Origin: Marsupella aquatica
Taxonomy: Eukaryota > Marchantiophyta
Reading direction: 5' to 3'
NCBI GenBank assembly: GCA_973895155.1
Contig: OZ316898.1
Coordinates: 6,882,001 to 6,946,000, forward strand
DNA: 64,000 bases
Shown here: piece after piece, positions 12,301-24,711 of the stretch
Layout of the letters: each line of letters starts with the position of its first letter
How positions within the stretch are numbered: position 1 is the stretch's first letter
Position numbers and translations under genes: made by a program
The notes under the pieces: generated by a model
What the model saw: only the letters and a program-made list of their open reading frames with translations
The model's database searches: none
What the model was told of the DNA's origin: nothing

Positions 12301-14560
12301 ATAATTTTGAGTAGTTTCCATCGGTATCAAATGTGACCACTTTACAACAAAACATTCAGACCTGGAATCAAAGATATAGTAAACCGATAATTGCCCCTGC
12401 GGTGTAGCCTGTGGCGGCTGTCTTTAGGTTTGGCAAAATGGAACTAGTGTGAAACGCGATGCCAAGCACCAGATCTATAATTTGGTAGTGGCTACATATG
12501 TAAATGTAGATCGAGAATGCAACCTAGGGGTGGACACGCTATTTTACATCGGTCCTTTAAGGACTCGAACGAGTACCAAATTTTGTTACAAATTGTGAGT
12601 ACAAGTTGTTACAGCAATTCTATCGACTTTTATGATTTGGCCAGGTGTTTAACTCGCACTAGAGAGTCAAACTCGAAAGCTATTTCATTATCAGCTTGGA
12701 AGTTCCTAAATGCGTTTAGTAGGGAAAATGAGGGATTCCGTGTATTTCACCGTGTAATCTATCAATACAACCTTCATCGTTGTTTTTGTCCTGAACGGTA
12801 TGCTTTACTGAGAAATAAATGAAACTAGCGCAAAAGGTTCATCTTGGGTATCCGAAAGAAGAGCTAGGACCGAAAAGGTACCCCAGTGATAAAATTCACT
12901 GCCAGATCTTGTGCTGTCCTGCTAGATTACAGGGCGTTACAGCTCGCATTCTGTTAGGAGGAAGAGCAGAAGCTACATCTGCAACAAAAAAGACAGATGT
13001 ATAATTAATAATTCGTACTCCTTTTTAAGTATCTCGCAAACACACAAAAGTCGCCCGAAAATTGAAATGTTCCGACCCTGATGGTAAAATGACGGGGAAA
13101 AGACAATCAGAGTATGGAAACATCCAGATTCGGGGCTCAGTCAGGCAAGCTAAAAAGTAGAATCAGAAGCGCATTGCTAATCTCGAAAAGCCTTGGAATC
13201 CACATTGTAGCATATCAGTCGTCTGAACACCAGCAAAGCATGTCAGTCGTCCATTACATCGGGAAAAGTCGCATTACTGGGAGTTTAAAAACTTACAAAC
13301 ATTAGACGCGACGAATGTATTACAGGATGTTGCTAAACAAAGAACTTTTACTGACTCTGGATACTCATAAAGACTGTAGATACGTCTTCCCCTCCACGAA
13401 GAAGGCACAGGAATGGGCAACGGGCTAATTCGAGAAGGAAATTAAAACGTTTTAGAATAACAGCACCCACTAATAGAAGAATGAACCACCCCTTGAGTAT
13501 CTCGTGATAACATGACCGCGATTGCCGTCTCAAAAAGAACAAAAGACAGCAGAGCAACTTTTTCGAAATGGATAATATACACAACGAAAACTCGACAGCC
13601 ACGAGAAATTGAGGACTACCGTGCCTCAATTCTAAATTAAGGTACTTTTACGAAAAGATCACATGCCCAATCACAAATCAAAATTGAACTTCCACGGTGC
13701 ATATATAGCCCAGCAATGGAAGTACAGTACCATACTCCTGAATCAACAGACTTGATTGATTAAAAGACAAGCACGTCACAAAGATACCCTGAGCTTCCCC
13801 AGTCCCCACTTCGACGAAAAGCATGAAAAGCGAACGAAAGAAGCTTAAAAGATAGCATCGGCCCCATCAGGGACAGTATAGAAGGCTACTTAATAAAGAC
13901 GATCCTCCCTAAAAAACTGAAGCTCCTCATCGAATGACTTCATGCCGAGGCAAGCATCCTCTCATTGTAGGCGCAGAAAATTCCTTTCCGTGCGTAAAAG
14001 TTGCAGAACATCATCCTGTTGGCGTGGACGTCCCATCCCAAGTGAAGAAACCTTCCCTGCACCTCACCAGATTGCTGCTAATCTGGGACCTTGCCATTAA
14101 ATGCATCAGGATTACTTCCCTGTGGGTGCGCGGGTTCATGGGGACACCATTGACTCTAGATCCCCAATCCCCCTATTCCCCAAAATTGGAGATAGTAGCT
14201 TACGACTACTGCAATGTCTTTTTGAAATCCATGCATCTCTATCCTATTCGTTGCTTCAGGACGATTGATTGCAGACCTCATTGACCTTCTTCAATGTCTC
14301 TTCTTTTCGCCCCTATCATTCTAGCAACTTGCTCTTAGACAGAATTTCACACGTGGGATGTTGGAGTGTCGAGAGTACTGCTCATAGACCTCTGCAGGGT
14401 TCTTACAAGAATGAACTTTATGAAGCTCTCCCTGTCAAAGAACTCTGCTGCAACAGACAGGATATAAAATATTTATGATATAGTCACATGATGGTGTTGA
14501 AGCGAAACTGTCAAAGAGATCTGTTGTAGTCGGAACTTGGTAAGTGATTCTGAATTGCAA
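9393..14560. other. CpG-richer region without a recognised gene
   Basis: This 5-kb stretch keeps the CpG-rich composition of 6.7-9.4 kb, but no frame longer than about 160 codons is present and none shows a family signature. The frame at 9832-10101 is mildly amphipathic and was considered as a further exon, without splice support. It could be a long 3' UTR, a non-coding transcript or an eroded gene. It contains a 22-bp tandem repeat at 11261-11328. Confidence 0.4.
11261..11328. repeat. 22-bp tandem repeat, three copies
   Basis: Three successive units of cttgc(g/a/t)ggcttttcc plus a T run begin at 11265, 11287 and 11309, an exact 22-bp period with one variable base per unit. It is a simple minisatellite inside the CpG-rich island. 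Confidence 0.9.
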
Positions 14561-14916
14561 ATAGTTATTTGCTTCTTTATTTTGGCATGAGATCATTTAT
14601 GCCCAACTCACCTCTCCTTCATAGGTTACATTTGGGTAGGCTCTTGGTTTGGGACCCCTTGGCTTGTATTTTCTTGGGACCCTTTTCCCTATTTTCCTCC
14701 CCTTCTTTGGGTTGCTTTGGTTTTGGTATCTTGTCTCTTGCTTTGGTTTTGGTATCTTGTCTCCTGGTTTGGCATTTTTGCACTTTGGCACTGTGATATA
14801 TACTCGAATGTGACAACCCTCAAAAAAGAGTACCTTAGCACTCACAAAATATTCCACAAAAAGTACATCTGGGTTGACAACCATCCATAGTCTACTTTGT
14901 TTTCATTGACGTCAAT

Positions 14917-15089
14917 GGTCAGGATCTCAGCCCATAGAGGCATGACTTTGTGGTAGTTCACTTGACTTGTGGTAGCTCACTTAAATAGAGACCCGTACAG
15001 ACCCATAGATCTTAGGTTCAACCATTATGTGTGGTTTCACAGATTTTCCCTTTAAAAAGAATTTCAATTTATTTTTTAAAGGTCAGGAT
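14917..15089 (+). mobile_element. tRNA-derived SINE, copy 2 (complete, with target-site duplication)
   Basis: The body (14926-15080) is bracketed by the 9-bp direct repeat GGTCAGGAT at 14917-14925 and 15081-15089. It begins with the family head (cccatagaggcatgactttg), has a partly duplicated box-A region (gtggtag(t/c)tcactt twice), a box-B-like region (aggttcaaccatt) and the shared 3' segment cacagattttccc. The tail is A/T-rich. The internal duplication makes it longer than copy 1. Confidence 0.72.
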
Positions 15090-18000
15090 TTCAAGGGCCA
15101 GAAAGTTTCCAGCCCTTGTCCTTGGGATTCCCAAAATATTGTAGTCAGGCCAGCCCTAGCACAAGAGAGGGTTTGGACATGTAATTCGCACTTACTCAGA
15201 AACTCGCATCTACAAATTCAGGGCCACAATCTTCAGGATGCGAGTTCTTCCCACCAAAAAGATCTCTCAGTCTGTTTTTTTTAGGTATTTTCTATTTATC
15301 TAGAAAAAATATTGTGTATATCGAGAACCAATTTCAATACATAACACCATTTTGGGGGCGTTATGTCTTGTGTAGAGCTTTTCAGGTTGTCATCTCTGAA
15401 ATTTCATTTACTCTCCATTTCCCAAATTGTGGCATGACTTCTAGCCCACTGTTTTGGGAACCTCCCATTTTTGTGCTAGGTGCCAAAAGCTTTTTTATTT
15501 TATTATTCAAACCTAATTACCTCTCGTGAAGGGAAGCTTTAATTGATGAATCTTTAACATGAGCCATGAGACCGCAAGATGAATAGTGCCCCTTCAGATT
15601 TTACATTAAAGGGATGCGTAGAACATTAAAGAAATGCATAAATGACAATCTGAAAATGAGATGCCTATCAAAACAATACGTGAAAAATGTGATGGACCCT
15701 TGCAAACCCACATGGATAGTGTGTGGAACATTACTTTACTAGAAAGCGTCTTTCGTGTAAAAGGTGACATCCCAAGGTCAAACTTTGTGGTTCATCTATA
15801 TATGAACTTTTTGGGATTATAGATTGCCGTGACAGCCTATAGAAAACATCAAAATGCAATTTAAGAATTAAAAACTTGCGTCAAATGCAAAGTATTCATT
15901 TCGGATTTGTACAATCAGGTATTAGGTTCAACCCCCTCTCTCAAGATCCCTTTACAAATTTTACGGCACCTTGCTTCTTTTATTCCACCTGACATTAAAT
16001 CTGGACCATATTATGAGCGGTAACGTCTAGAGTTGGCTTTACAAGAACTCGAGGGTCCTTTCCCATATGGTGCCTGCCAATCCTACAGTACACGCCAAGC
16101 CATGGGCTCACATAAATGCTTATTTCGTCTATAACTTTAGAGCACCTCCATTTCTCTTTCTCACCCGGGGTCGGGAGGGCTGGTGGGTGTGTAGATTGGC
16201 CAAATGGCCATATACATCTCATACAAGTAAATACATGCCATGCCGTGTGATCAGCACAAAGCAATCTATTATTTCATCTTTTACTAAAGAATGAGTGAGA
16301 CAATTCAATAAACAAGACACAGGACGAGAATCAAGACTATTGCAATCACAGTTTCTTGAAAGAATTGAATGAGAAACAATAGTTAAGTCAATCAATCGCT
16401 AACCGCAAGGATGAATGAGAATTAGCTCACTCCGACTGAGAACTTCCAGGCATATTGCCTTGAGGACTAAATTGAACAGACAACTTGTGAGCACTGGAGT
16501 CTAGTTGGAGATGATGTGTTTTGAATATAACAAGCTGGTCATAATGCACCTCCATCATAGTTGGGTGATCATCAAATTGGTGTTCCTACTACAAATATTC
16601 ATTCACGTCGAATGACAGTATCGAGGCTCATTAATGAGCCTCACACGCTCCTCGCCCATGGTCATCCCCGTCCGCTGCCCGAGAAAATGTATTATTGCAA
16701 AATTTTTTCGAAATGTCAAAGGATTCATCGATACTGCCAATTGCTCTAAATAAATATTCATTTCAGAATTACTCCACAACATGCGAACTGGCTTTAACAA
16801 AAGTTATGGTCCCAAAGAAGTGGAAGGAAGATGTGGATATCAAAGAGCACCTAGCTGATATCTTAGACTTGCAGAGTGTGAGAGAAGAAGAAGCCTACGG
16901 GCCATTAGTTGACTATTAATAGAATAATTGGTGCGGTGAAGTGTATAAGGATGTTGAACGACCTGTAATTGCAAGGCAAAGTCAGAGTTTAACAGGGACC
17001 AAGGGCCATTGCTCTACTCTCCATGCTCACCAGGTTCAACATGATTTTGCTTTAGATCAGGCTGCGGTCTTAGGGGGGCTCGGGATACAAGAAGTCTACA
17101 CCTCCACTAAGTACATAATATTTCACTATGTATCTTTATGTTAAGTTTTCTGCATATTGTGGGCTTCATTATTTGGCTGCATCCCTACAATGTATTTATG
17201 CTATGTCTGATGCTAGAAATCGCAACTTACATTTTGAGATTCATAACTACAACCATATTAAACTCCAGGATTTTACATATAGCAAGCCTAATCTAGTAAT
17301 ATTTCTTCAAGTAGCCCTGCTACAAATAAAACCAATAATGAAAGTTAAGCACTCAAAACTCAAGGTAATGAACATTTTCAGAAATTTTAAAACTTTTGTG
17401 GGTGAGTGATTGAAATCCCATGCATAACCTTGCTGAGCTGCTCACAAGTAGAACATTTGACAATTCTATGCATGTAACTTGCAAGCAGCCCTAAAATGTG
17501 AACTTCCCAAGATAATGCAATGTACAAGGCTCTGCATTTTATTTGTTTCTGCTGGTCCCACAGTTAAGGCACCAAGTTTAAATTGAAACCATAGTAGAGG
17601 AAATTCTGAACACCGGATTGAAGAGTCAGATTATTACAATTCCTATTCTTTTTCACTTGGAATACGCTGCACATCAAAACTGTTTTTCTTCTTTGTTGTC
17701 TTGAACTGAATGCTTTGCGAGATGAAGTAAACTTTACTACACGAAATGAAAGGGCGTATAATTTATTCTCTAATATTTATCCTGAAGTAGACTCTTACAC
17801 CCTTAATCAGCTAACACGTTGTCAAAGACAACCTGCTTAATTTTTGCATAGAGTCTAAGAAAAAATATTGATGGCCAGTCCCCAAATCCAGAAAGAATGA
17901 GAGGGGCCATTTTCAGATTTCGTTTTGAATTTGAATTGTATCAGCATCTTATGTGATCTTTGTTTTCGATCTCCATTTATCCAAAGTTGCATAGTCCAAC

Positions 18001-19363
18001 ATTATAAACCCATCCCATTCAGAGAAACCGTAGCTCCAGGCTAGACTAATCAGGACTTCTTTTGTGATATTCCGAATATAATGCAGTCCATCCGGGGTGC
18101 AAGGATCCATGGGAGCACTTTGGAAAACCTAGAGGTCTATCCAGGTTTGTTCTTGTTGTAAGAGAATGTTTTTCATGGTGAAGAGGATATACGTTACTGA
18201 GGATAAGGTACAGGATAAAGAGGGTTAAAGTTTTCTGCAGTCGAGGACCGCAGATATTTCCCAAATCCATCATGACCTGCCGGTCCATCGAAGTCAATGG
18301 GACCGTAGGTCCACGTGCGTCCTAAATAATAGATCCCTTAATCACATGAATAAAAAGCGAGACGGTAAGGATGAAATATTCCAAACAGCTTTTTGTAGCA
18401 GAGCAGACACTTTTTCATTGGCCTAAAATGCGTACCATCGGAAAAGCATACCGGCGACCTGGACGGTGCATTACCGTCCGGGACAAGAGACTCCGTGCAT
18501 CACTACACGGGAGTACTTTAGTGCCATCCCCGTTTGCGAAATTTACTCTCGAAAATAACTTCAGGACTGTAGATTTTCGAAGGACTTCCAACTTATTTTT
18601 AGTTGGTTTGAAATTTGAATAGAATTATTTATTCACTCATTCATTGTGTCAAGCAGAATGGTCCCTAGATTGCGGTTCTCTAGTTACAATAAATTGCCAA
18701 AACTCAGCTCAACTTTGGCAAAATCTAGCTACTACGGTGTCTCAAACGTTGGATGGTCTTTGCGGTTACAGGAATCCTCTTTTGCCTAGCATGGTCTTCC
18801 TTTACTCAAGCAATGGCAGGACGGGACTAATGTGGCTGCACAACCCTGGCTGAAGAAATTGTTCTCTAGACATCGTTTGGAAGACCCTTTGTGTGCAAAT
18901 CGCAGGTATGCTGGTTCTTGATCAGACCTCTAGCAAAGAATGACTACTATGTGCCACCAACCTCACAAGTGATTTGTACTACTGTTTTTTTTCTTATCAA
19001 TCCTCATATCCGTTCCAACACTATTCACACTAACGGAGATGAGAAATGGTCAATTCCCGCAGCCAAAAGTTAAGGAACACAAAATGGGCATATCATATGA
19101 GTTACCGGAGAGTCATCCACCGGAGGGTTAATGAGAGGCATTCAGTCATCAAGACCCAGGTTTGAGTAGGTTTTTTGTCTTGAAATTAACCAGTCTTACA
19201 CCTAGTCAAGGACCCCATTAGCAAGGAACCGACCATATTGTTGTAAAGTAGTTATAGGGATCTAAGGGTCAGAAAGTCGTCTAGAATAATTCGATGAGTG
19301 ATATTTTTTATATTTTCTCGGGCACAGCAAGCAAGGCGAAAACGAAAACACCTTGAACAGTAT
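15090..19363. other. Intergenic DNA left of the DNA transposon, no gene recognised
   Basis: No frame has a recognisable domain. The frame at 16695-16919 (with KKWKEDVDIKEHLADILDL) looks protein-like but has no family match I can name and no convincing splice neighbours. From about 18.2 kb to the transposon boundary CpG content rises, matching the DNA on the other side of the transposon (27.45 kb onward). This suggests the two were contiguous before the insertion. Confidence 0.5.
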
Positions 19364-19369
19364 CCTGGC
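19364..19369. repeat. Left target-site duplication (6 bp, CCTGGC)
   Basis: CCTGGC lies immediately outside the left terminal inverted repeat. The identical CCTGGC follows the right end at 27441-27446. A 6-bp duplication touching both termini exactly is direct evidence of a transposition event. Confidence 0.93.
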
Positions 19370-19395
19370 TACGGTGTTTGAAATGTTGCGGGGAG
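19370..19395 (+). repeat. Left terminal inverted repeat
   Basis: 26 bp starting TACGGTG, matching the reverse complement of 27415-27440 with two mismatches. Beyond it a second block (near 19436-19462, words gaaaagagtctgaaaagagag) matches the right subterminal sequence (gaaaaagagtctaaagagag). This indicates a longer TIR interrupted by roughly 35 extra bases on the left. Confidence 0.93.
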
Positions 19396-20329
19396 AAAAT
19401 CTGCTAAAAAGTTGAACCGAGAGAAAATATCTGCGGAAAAGAGTCTGAAAAGAGAGGATTCGGAACTGGAAAGATAAAGGGAGAAAAACAGAATTACATA
19501 ACTAGTAATGCGTAAAAATAATCAAATGGGTCACTACATAGTGTAATTATAATTTTTCTTCTCAAACACAACATTGGAAAAAATTGGAAATAACATAAGG
19601 TGAGAAATATTTGAAGCATTCAATAAAGAGTAAAAAAACTCAAAATATTCTACAGAGAAAATTCATTTTGAGATATTGGAGAAAGTAAAAGGTTTTACTC
19701 CAAATGATAGTTAGGGGAATAACAAAAATGGAGCATTTTGAAGGGAGAACAAATTTCACGGGAAAAATACCTTCTCCCGGAAAAGTCACCCCAAAAAACA
19801 ATGCACATCCAGAAAAAATAACACACAAAATATACACCACCACCAAGGTTTTATTTTATTTTAGAGAACTAAAAAATGGTTTTCATTCTCAAGAGAGAAA
19901 CATGCAATAGTTTTCAAGCGGGAGTTTTTTTTTTTTTTTGGGGGGGGGAAGTGATTCATTGAACAAACTACTGTACACATTGAAAAACCGATTATCCAAT
20001 TTCTAAATAGGGAATAAATAGGAACTAATTAAAACTCATGCACTTAAATGCTTAACAAAATGCCCAGATGACTATATGAACTTAACTCATTTTATTAAAA
20101 AAATAACTTTTATTCTGGTAAGGATAATGTGGTCTATCGCTATCTATCTGTGTTTCTTGGAACCCCCTTCACATCAAACCCTCATGATACTTTGTTCATA
20201 CTACCCTGGTCCATTGACACTTTAATTCATAACTAATTGATAAATAAGTTAGTTTTGTAAACATTAACCTTAACCATATTTTATGACTAACCATCACCAT
20301 AGAAAAAAAGGCGTAACTAAGGCTTCAAC

Positions 20330-22690
20330 ATACTTGCTCCACAACAACAACAGTTCAAGGAAAGGTAGAACCACCAAAGTCAGGACCAATTTGCGATCAC
20401 AAGGTCGGTCATGCTGTGTCTCTTAAAAAATACACAAAGAAACTATCAGCATTTATTATTTGGCAATTTCTTTCAAAGGGGTCCAGACTAGAGTAAATAC
20501 CAACACTGTTTAGAAATACAAATAACTTGAACACATTTGGGTATCGCTCTATGGTGTAAATACACAAAAAAAATATGACGATTTGTTTCTCAGCATTTTA
20601 TTAAGACAATGGTCCACAGCTAGGGTAAATGGGAAGAGCACAACAAAAATGCAAAGGACTTGAATTGACCTGCACCACCACACAATTGGCCAAAGAAATG
20701 TCAAACTGACAGCAAAGTGGGAACAAATTTGGAATCACCAAGGCCCACTAAATCTAGGGTGTAAAAAGTTATGTTAATTTGCTTCTTGACATTTTTTTGA
20801 AAGAAAGATCCAAAGCTAAGGTAAATGGGAAGCTCATATTAACCAAATACAAATGACTTTCTCCCCTACACAACTGACTTATGAAAAATGAAACCAATAA
20901 AGTGAGAGCACATTTCAAATCACAATATCAGGCTTAGCCTTAGGGGTAAATACACAAAGAAATCATGTGAATTTGTTTCTTGGCATTTTTCTTAGACAAG
21001 GCTCCAAAGTTAAGTGGGGTAAATGGAAGGATCATCATTCACCAAAATACAAAGAACGTGAACAAACTTGCTCCCTCACATAGCTAACTAAGGAAAAATG
21101 AAATCAAGAACTGATTTTGATTCACATTATGAGCATGAGGTGTAAATGCAAAAAAAAAAACCATGAGCATTTGTTTCTTGGCATTTTTCTATGACAAAGG
21201 CCCAAAGTCAAGTAGGGTAAATGGGAGAACCATAACACAAATACCAAGGACTTAAATAAGCGAGCTCCATCCCACAACTGCCCAAGAAAATGTGCAACCA
21301 GCAAAATAAAAGTGGGTTTGAGATCACCAAACCAGACTCAATCAAAGGTGTAAATAAATGGAGAAATTTACTTGTCATGGTCTTCCCATTTAACCCTAAC
21401 TTTGTATACTTGTCATGGTACATAACTGGCCAAGACCATGACAAGTAAATTTCTCCATTTATTGTATACTTGTCATGGTATTGTGTATACTTGTCATGGT
21501 ACATAACTGGCCAAGAAAATGCTGAACCAGCAAAGTGAGAGTGGATTTGGAATGACCCAAGCCAGGCTCAGTCTACTAAGGGTGTAAATACTCAACAAAA
21601 TTATGGGGATTTGTATCTTGGGATTTTTCTCAATCAAGGTCTAAAGGTAGGGTAAATGAGAAGATCATATCCAAAATACAAAGGATGAGAACAAACTTGA
21701 TCCACCACACAACTGACCAAGAAAATGTCAAACCAGCAATGTGACAGGCAAATTATGAATGAAAATACCATGCTTAGTCCAGGGTGTGAACTTGTGACAA
21801 AATTATGAGGATTTGACGTTTGGCATTTTGATACAAGGGCCTAAAGGACAATAAACTCTCCTGGAGCAAAATATAGAAATGACTTGAATACTCTTGCACC
21901 ACTACAGAAGTGACTTAAAAAAGGTGAAACCAACAAAATGAGAGCTTGTCCAATGACAACAATCATTGTAAATGGAGGGTGTACAACATAAACAAGTTAT
22001 AAGGATCTGGTTTCTTCAGACAAGCTGGGTTGGGTCTAAAGCTAGGGTCACTGCGAGTAAATAACAAAAATACAACTTAGGACAATAAAGAAAATAGCTC
22101 CACCACACAAGTGAGCAAAGAAAGATGGAACCCACAAAGTGAGAGCAAAGTTGGAATCACCAGGTCAAGCTTGGTCCTGGGCTTAGTCTAGGGTGTAAAT
22201 ACACATTACATTAATGAAGATTTATTTCTTGACATTGTCTAAGTCAAGGGTCCAAAGGTAGGGTAAATGGGACTACCATGACAAAAAATACAAAGGTAGA
22301 TCACAAACTTGCTCCACCACCACCATTAGGAAAGATTTAACCTTCAAAGTGTAAGTGGATTTTGAATCACAATATTAATTGGGCTCCGTCTATGCTATAA
22401 ATACACAACAAAATATTGAGGATTTGTTCTTGGCATTTTTTTGAGACAAGCTAGTTAGGGTCCAAAGTTAGGGTAAATAGGAGGACCATTATAACAAAAT
22501 ACAAAGGACTTGAATCAACTTGCCCCACTACAACTGGCCAAGGAGATTTCAAACCAACAATGTGAGAGTGGATTTGGAATCAAAATACCAGGCATGCTTA
22601 GTCTTGGATGCAAATTTATGAAAAAAAATCAAGGATTTAATTATTGGCATTTTCAGACAAGGGTCCAAAGCTAGGTTAAATACTAGGATG
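20330..22690. repeat. Degenerate tandem array, about 12 units of about 200 bp, inside the transposon
   Basis: A recurring block order is visible: gtgtaaatacacaa, then ggatttgtttcttggcattttt, then aaggtccaaag-tagggtaaatgg, then aaatacaaaggacttgaa, then cttgctccaccacacaactg, then caaagtgagagc and ggaatcac. The gtgtaaat word recurs near 20556, 20758, 20942, 21139, 21347, 21580, 21783, 21976, 22190, 22392 and 22607, a spacing of 184-233 bp. Units are strongly diverged from each other and have no shared open frame, so this is an old satellite-like expansion rather than a protein repeat. One unit (21.35-21.5 kb) is enlarged by a foldback insertion. Confidence 0.88.
21353..21463. repeat. 32-bp perfect inverted repeat (hairpin) within the tandem array
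   Basis: 21353-21384 is the exact reverse complement of 21432-21463, with a 47-nt spacer. The spacer and the 3' side repeat the word tatacttgtcatggta (near 21405, 21466 and 21487) and acataactggccaag (near 21420 and 21501), so the hairpin arose by inverted plus direct duplication of a piece of the array unit. The perfect arms contrast with the heavily diverged array, so this event is younger. Confidence 0.92.
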
Positions 22691-22953
22691 AGAGCAAAAT
22701 TATGGGCTCAAAACTTGAACAAGTATCTCTTAAGCCAATAGACTAGAAAATAATTTCTTCGAATATTGCTAAAGCCTCAAGAAGAAGTGTTTGTGTCACT
22801 GGTAAACTATTATATTACCTCACATATTGTGTCAGTCATATAATCTGTAATGTTTGTTGCAAGGATCTTAAGGCCCATAATCTACCATCTGACAAATTAG
22901 GTAGCCCTAATTCATTTTGTACATAGTCCTCCAAGTCCAATGAAGCGTCCATA

Positions 22954-24279
22954 CTATTTTGACACTATAGAAAGAAGAAGATGCATTCGCAATTTGTCTT
23001 TTGCAGTTGTGACTGTCACTTGGTTTCTTTCATATGCAATATCACGAATGTATTGTAGATTCTGCAAAAGAAATAAAACATGAATAAGGGCATATAAACA
23101 AAAGTATTTCTTATATCATCATTTCATAATTCACATGAACATTAATAATAATACAAAACAATGCTTACTTCATCATTCAAATCGTTTATGCGATCTTCAA
23201 AGTTTCCACGATCATTGTTGTGATTCCAATAATCAATTCCCATTGGATCGATGATGTCATCTTCTTGTTCGATATCCACCTGAGCTTCTTCGGCATAAGG
23301 TGGAGGCTGAATAATTCTAGCTTCTCTTTCTCGTGATTGAAATGCAAGTTCTGGAATATGTGATGGTCTCAACATACCTCCAGTCCGCACAGCTCTCACA
23401 GTATATGCATTCCATGTTAAAACCACATCATTTACAGCCTCTTGCAGTAAAGGAAGAATCACAGTAACCATACAATATCTATGAAGTGGGATATCAATTT
23501 GTAAAAATCCTTCCACACATGATAAGTCATATAAAGTCTTCTTGAAGTGATTAGTTCCTTTTTGTTTCATGTAGTTCCAAAATGCCTCAATTCTCTGCCA
23601 AAACATATGATAGGATACAAATATAAGTACCTGCACAAAATTGATTTCAAATTTACAGAATTTCCAAGCTGCAATTGATGACATGAAATATGAAATGAAC
23701 CACTCTATATGTTTTAATCAGAAACATTACCTGATTATGAACAGAAGACCCCGTGCGAAAACAATTTGTGTTTGGTCTTGCTCTTTCAAGGTTTCTTCTT
23801 ACCAAAACATGCTCTGTTGCATAATCAGAACGAATCATCAATGGATGACCAAATCTAAGTATGGTTGTCTTATATCCCACATATAGAGTCTGCGCTTTCT
23901 TGTTCAATGCCACATGCATCCATGGAACAAAGTGTGTAGCCCCATCAATTGCACCATGAATTCTGAATCCCCATTGCGTCAATTTATCATATGCTGCATT
24001 CAATTTCCAAACAATCTATTAGTATTGAGGATCTATTCTAAAGTTAACTTCAAATTAAAAGTAGGAAAAATTTAGAAGAGACATAGATGTTCTATTTACA
24101 ATCCATATGCCACAGATGCATTGGCTCAATTACATCATAAAATCTTCTTATGATGCATCTTCGTGCCCTTCCTTCAAGTACACCAGGAAGTAATGTGTCC
24201 AAAGCAATTCTGACAAGTGCTAGTGAGATTTTATAACCAGCCCTTTTTAAACGTGCTCTAATGAAACGTATTCCCCAAT
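22954..24279 (-). CDS. DDE integrase/transposase (rve-like, IS3EU-type), four visible exons, 5' end unresolved
   Basis: On the minus strand the visible exons are 24279-24100, 23993-23731, 23594-23169 and 23061-22954 (stop TAG). All three introns (106, 136 and 107 bp) have GT-AG ends and keep frame. Exon 1 encodes an HTH-like RNA/DNA-binding segment (RARLKRAGYKISLALVRIAL) leading to WHMD. Exon 2 has YDKLTQWGF, IHGAIDG and RSDYATEH. Exon 3 begins RIEAFWNYMK after the exon-2 end TGSSVHNQ. The Asp of WHMD, the Asp of RSDYATEH and the Glu of RIEAFW are the likely catalytic triad (about 56 and 33 residues between them). This arrangement matches integrase-core transposases known mainly from animals and fungi. 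The visible part is about 325 residues. The N-terminus upstream of 24279 could not be followed. It lies inside the TIR-bounded element, divergent from the gene at 24.8 kb. Confidence 0.85.
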
Positions 24280-24426
24280 CTTCAGCATATCATAAATAAC
24301 AATGTAAAGTTTTTAAAATATTATTCAATTGTAGTGTTCCAAACTGTTTCAGTGGTTTATATCATTGCTTCAATTTTTTTAATGTTATTGATTTTAACTA
24401 GGTTTTTACTTGTCATATTCCATCAG

Positions 24427-24603
24427 GTTCAACTTGTTGGTCAACTCATGTTTCTTCTCATATTGAAAAAGAAACAAGTTCATCGTCCAATCACAATGGC
24501 CACAATTGCTCATGCCATGGGTAAATGTCCCTCCCGTGAAGATCTTTACATGCAAGTGCAACAAGAAAAAACAAAACGATCAATTTATATAGAAGATTTT
24601 TGA
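24427..24603 (+). CDS. Possible upstream exon of the divergent transposon gene
   Basis: The open stretch starts after a CCATCAG acceptor-like site and includes TMATIAHAMGKCPSREDLY and an Arg/Lys-rich end before a TGA at 24601. A strong donor-like GTATGT follows at 24620, but no frame stays open from the acceptor to that donor. It may be an eroded exon, or the end of a separate small frame. No family recognised. Confidence 0.25.
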   Translation, partial: VQLVGQLMFLLILKKKQVHRPITMATIAHAMGKCPSREDLYMQVQQEKTKRSIYIEDF

Positions 24604-24711
24604 GCTGTTCGACCAACATGGTATGTAAATGTACCTAGTGGGAACCGTGCACTTTTTTGTTATACATTATTTCTATGATATTATTGTCTTCTCATTTTAT
24701 ACTGTGATCTT

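Noticed and set aside
6700-14560. Bacterial contamination or recent horizontal transfer as the cause of the CpG-rich blocks
   Set aside because: Other blocks of the same composition hold intron-bearing plant genes, so the contrast is better explained by gene versus methylated intergenic DNA.
14569-14884. Overlapping frames on both strands near 14.6-14.9 kb
   Set aside because: Produced by short imperfect repeats (ttggttttggtatcttgtct) rather than a gene.
20330-22690. CRISPR array
   Set aside because: Units are about 200 bp, strongly diverged and without constant repeats or unique spacers, in a eukaryotic transposon.
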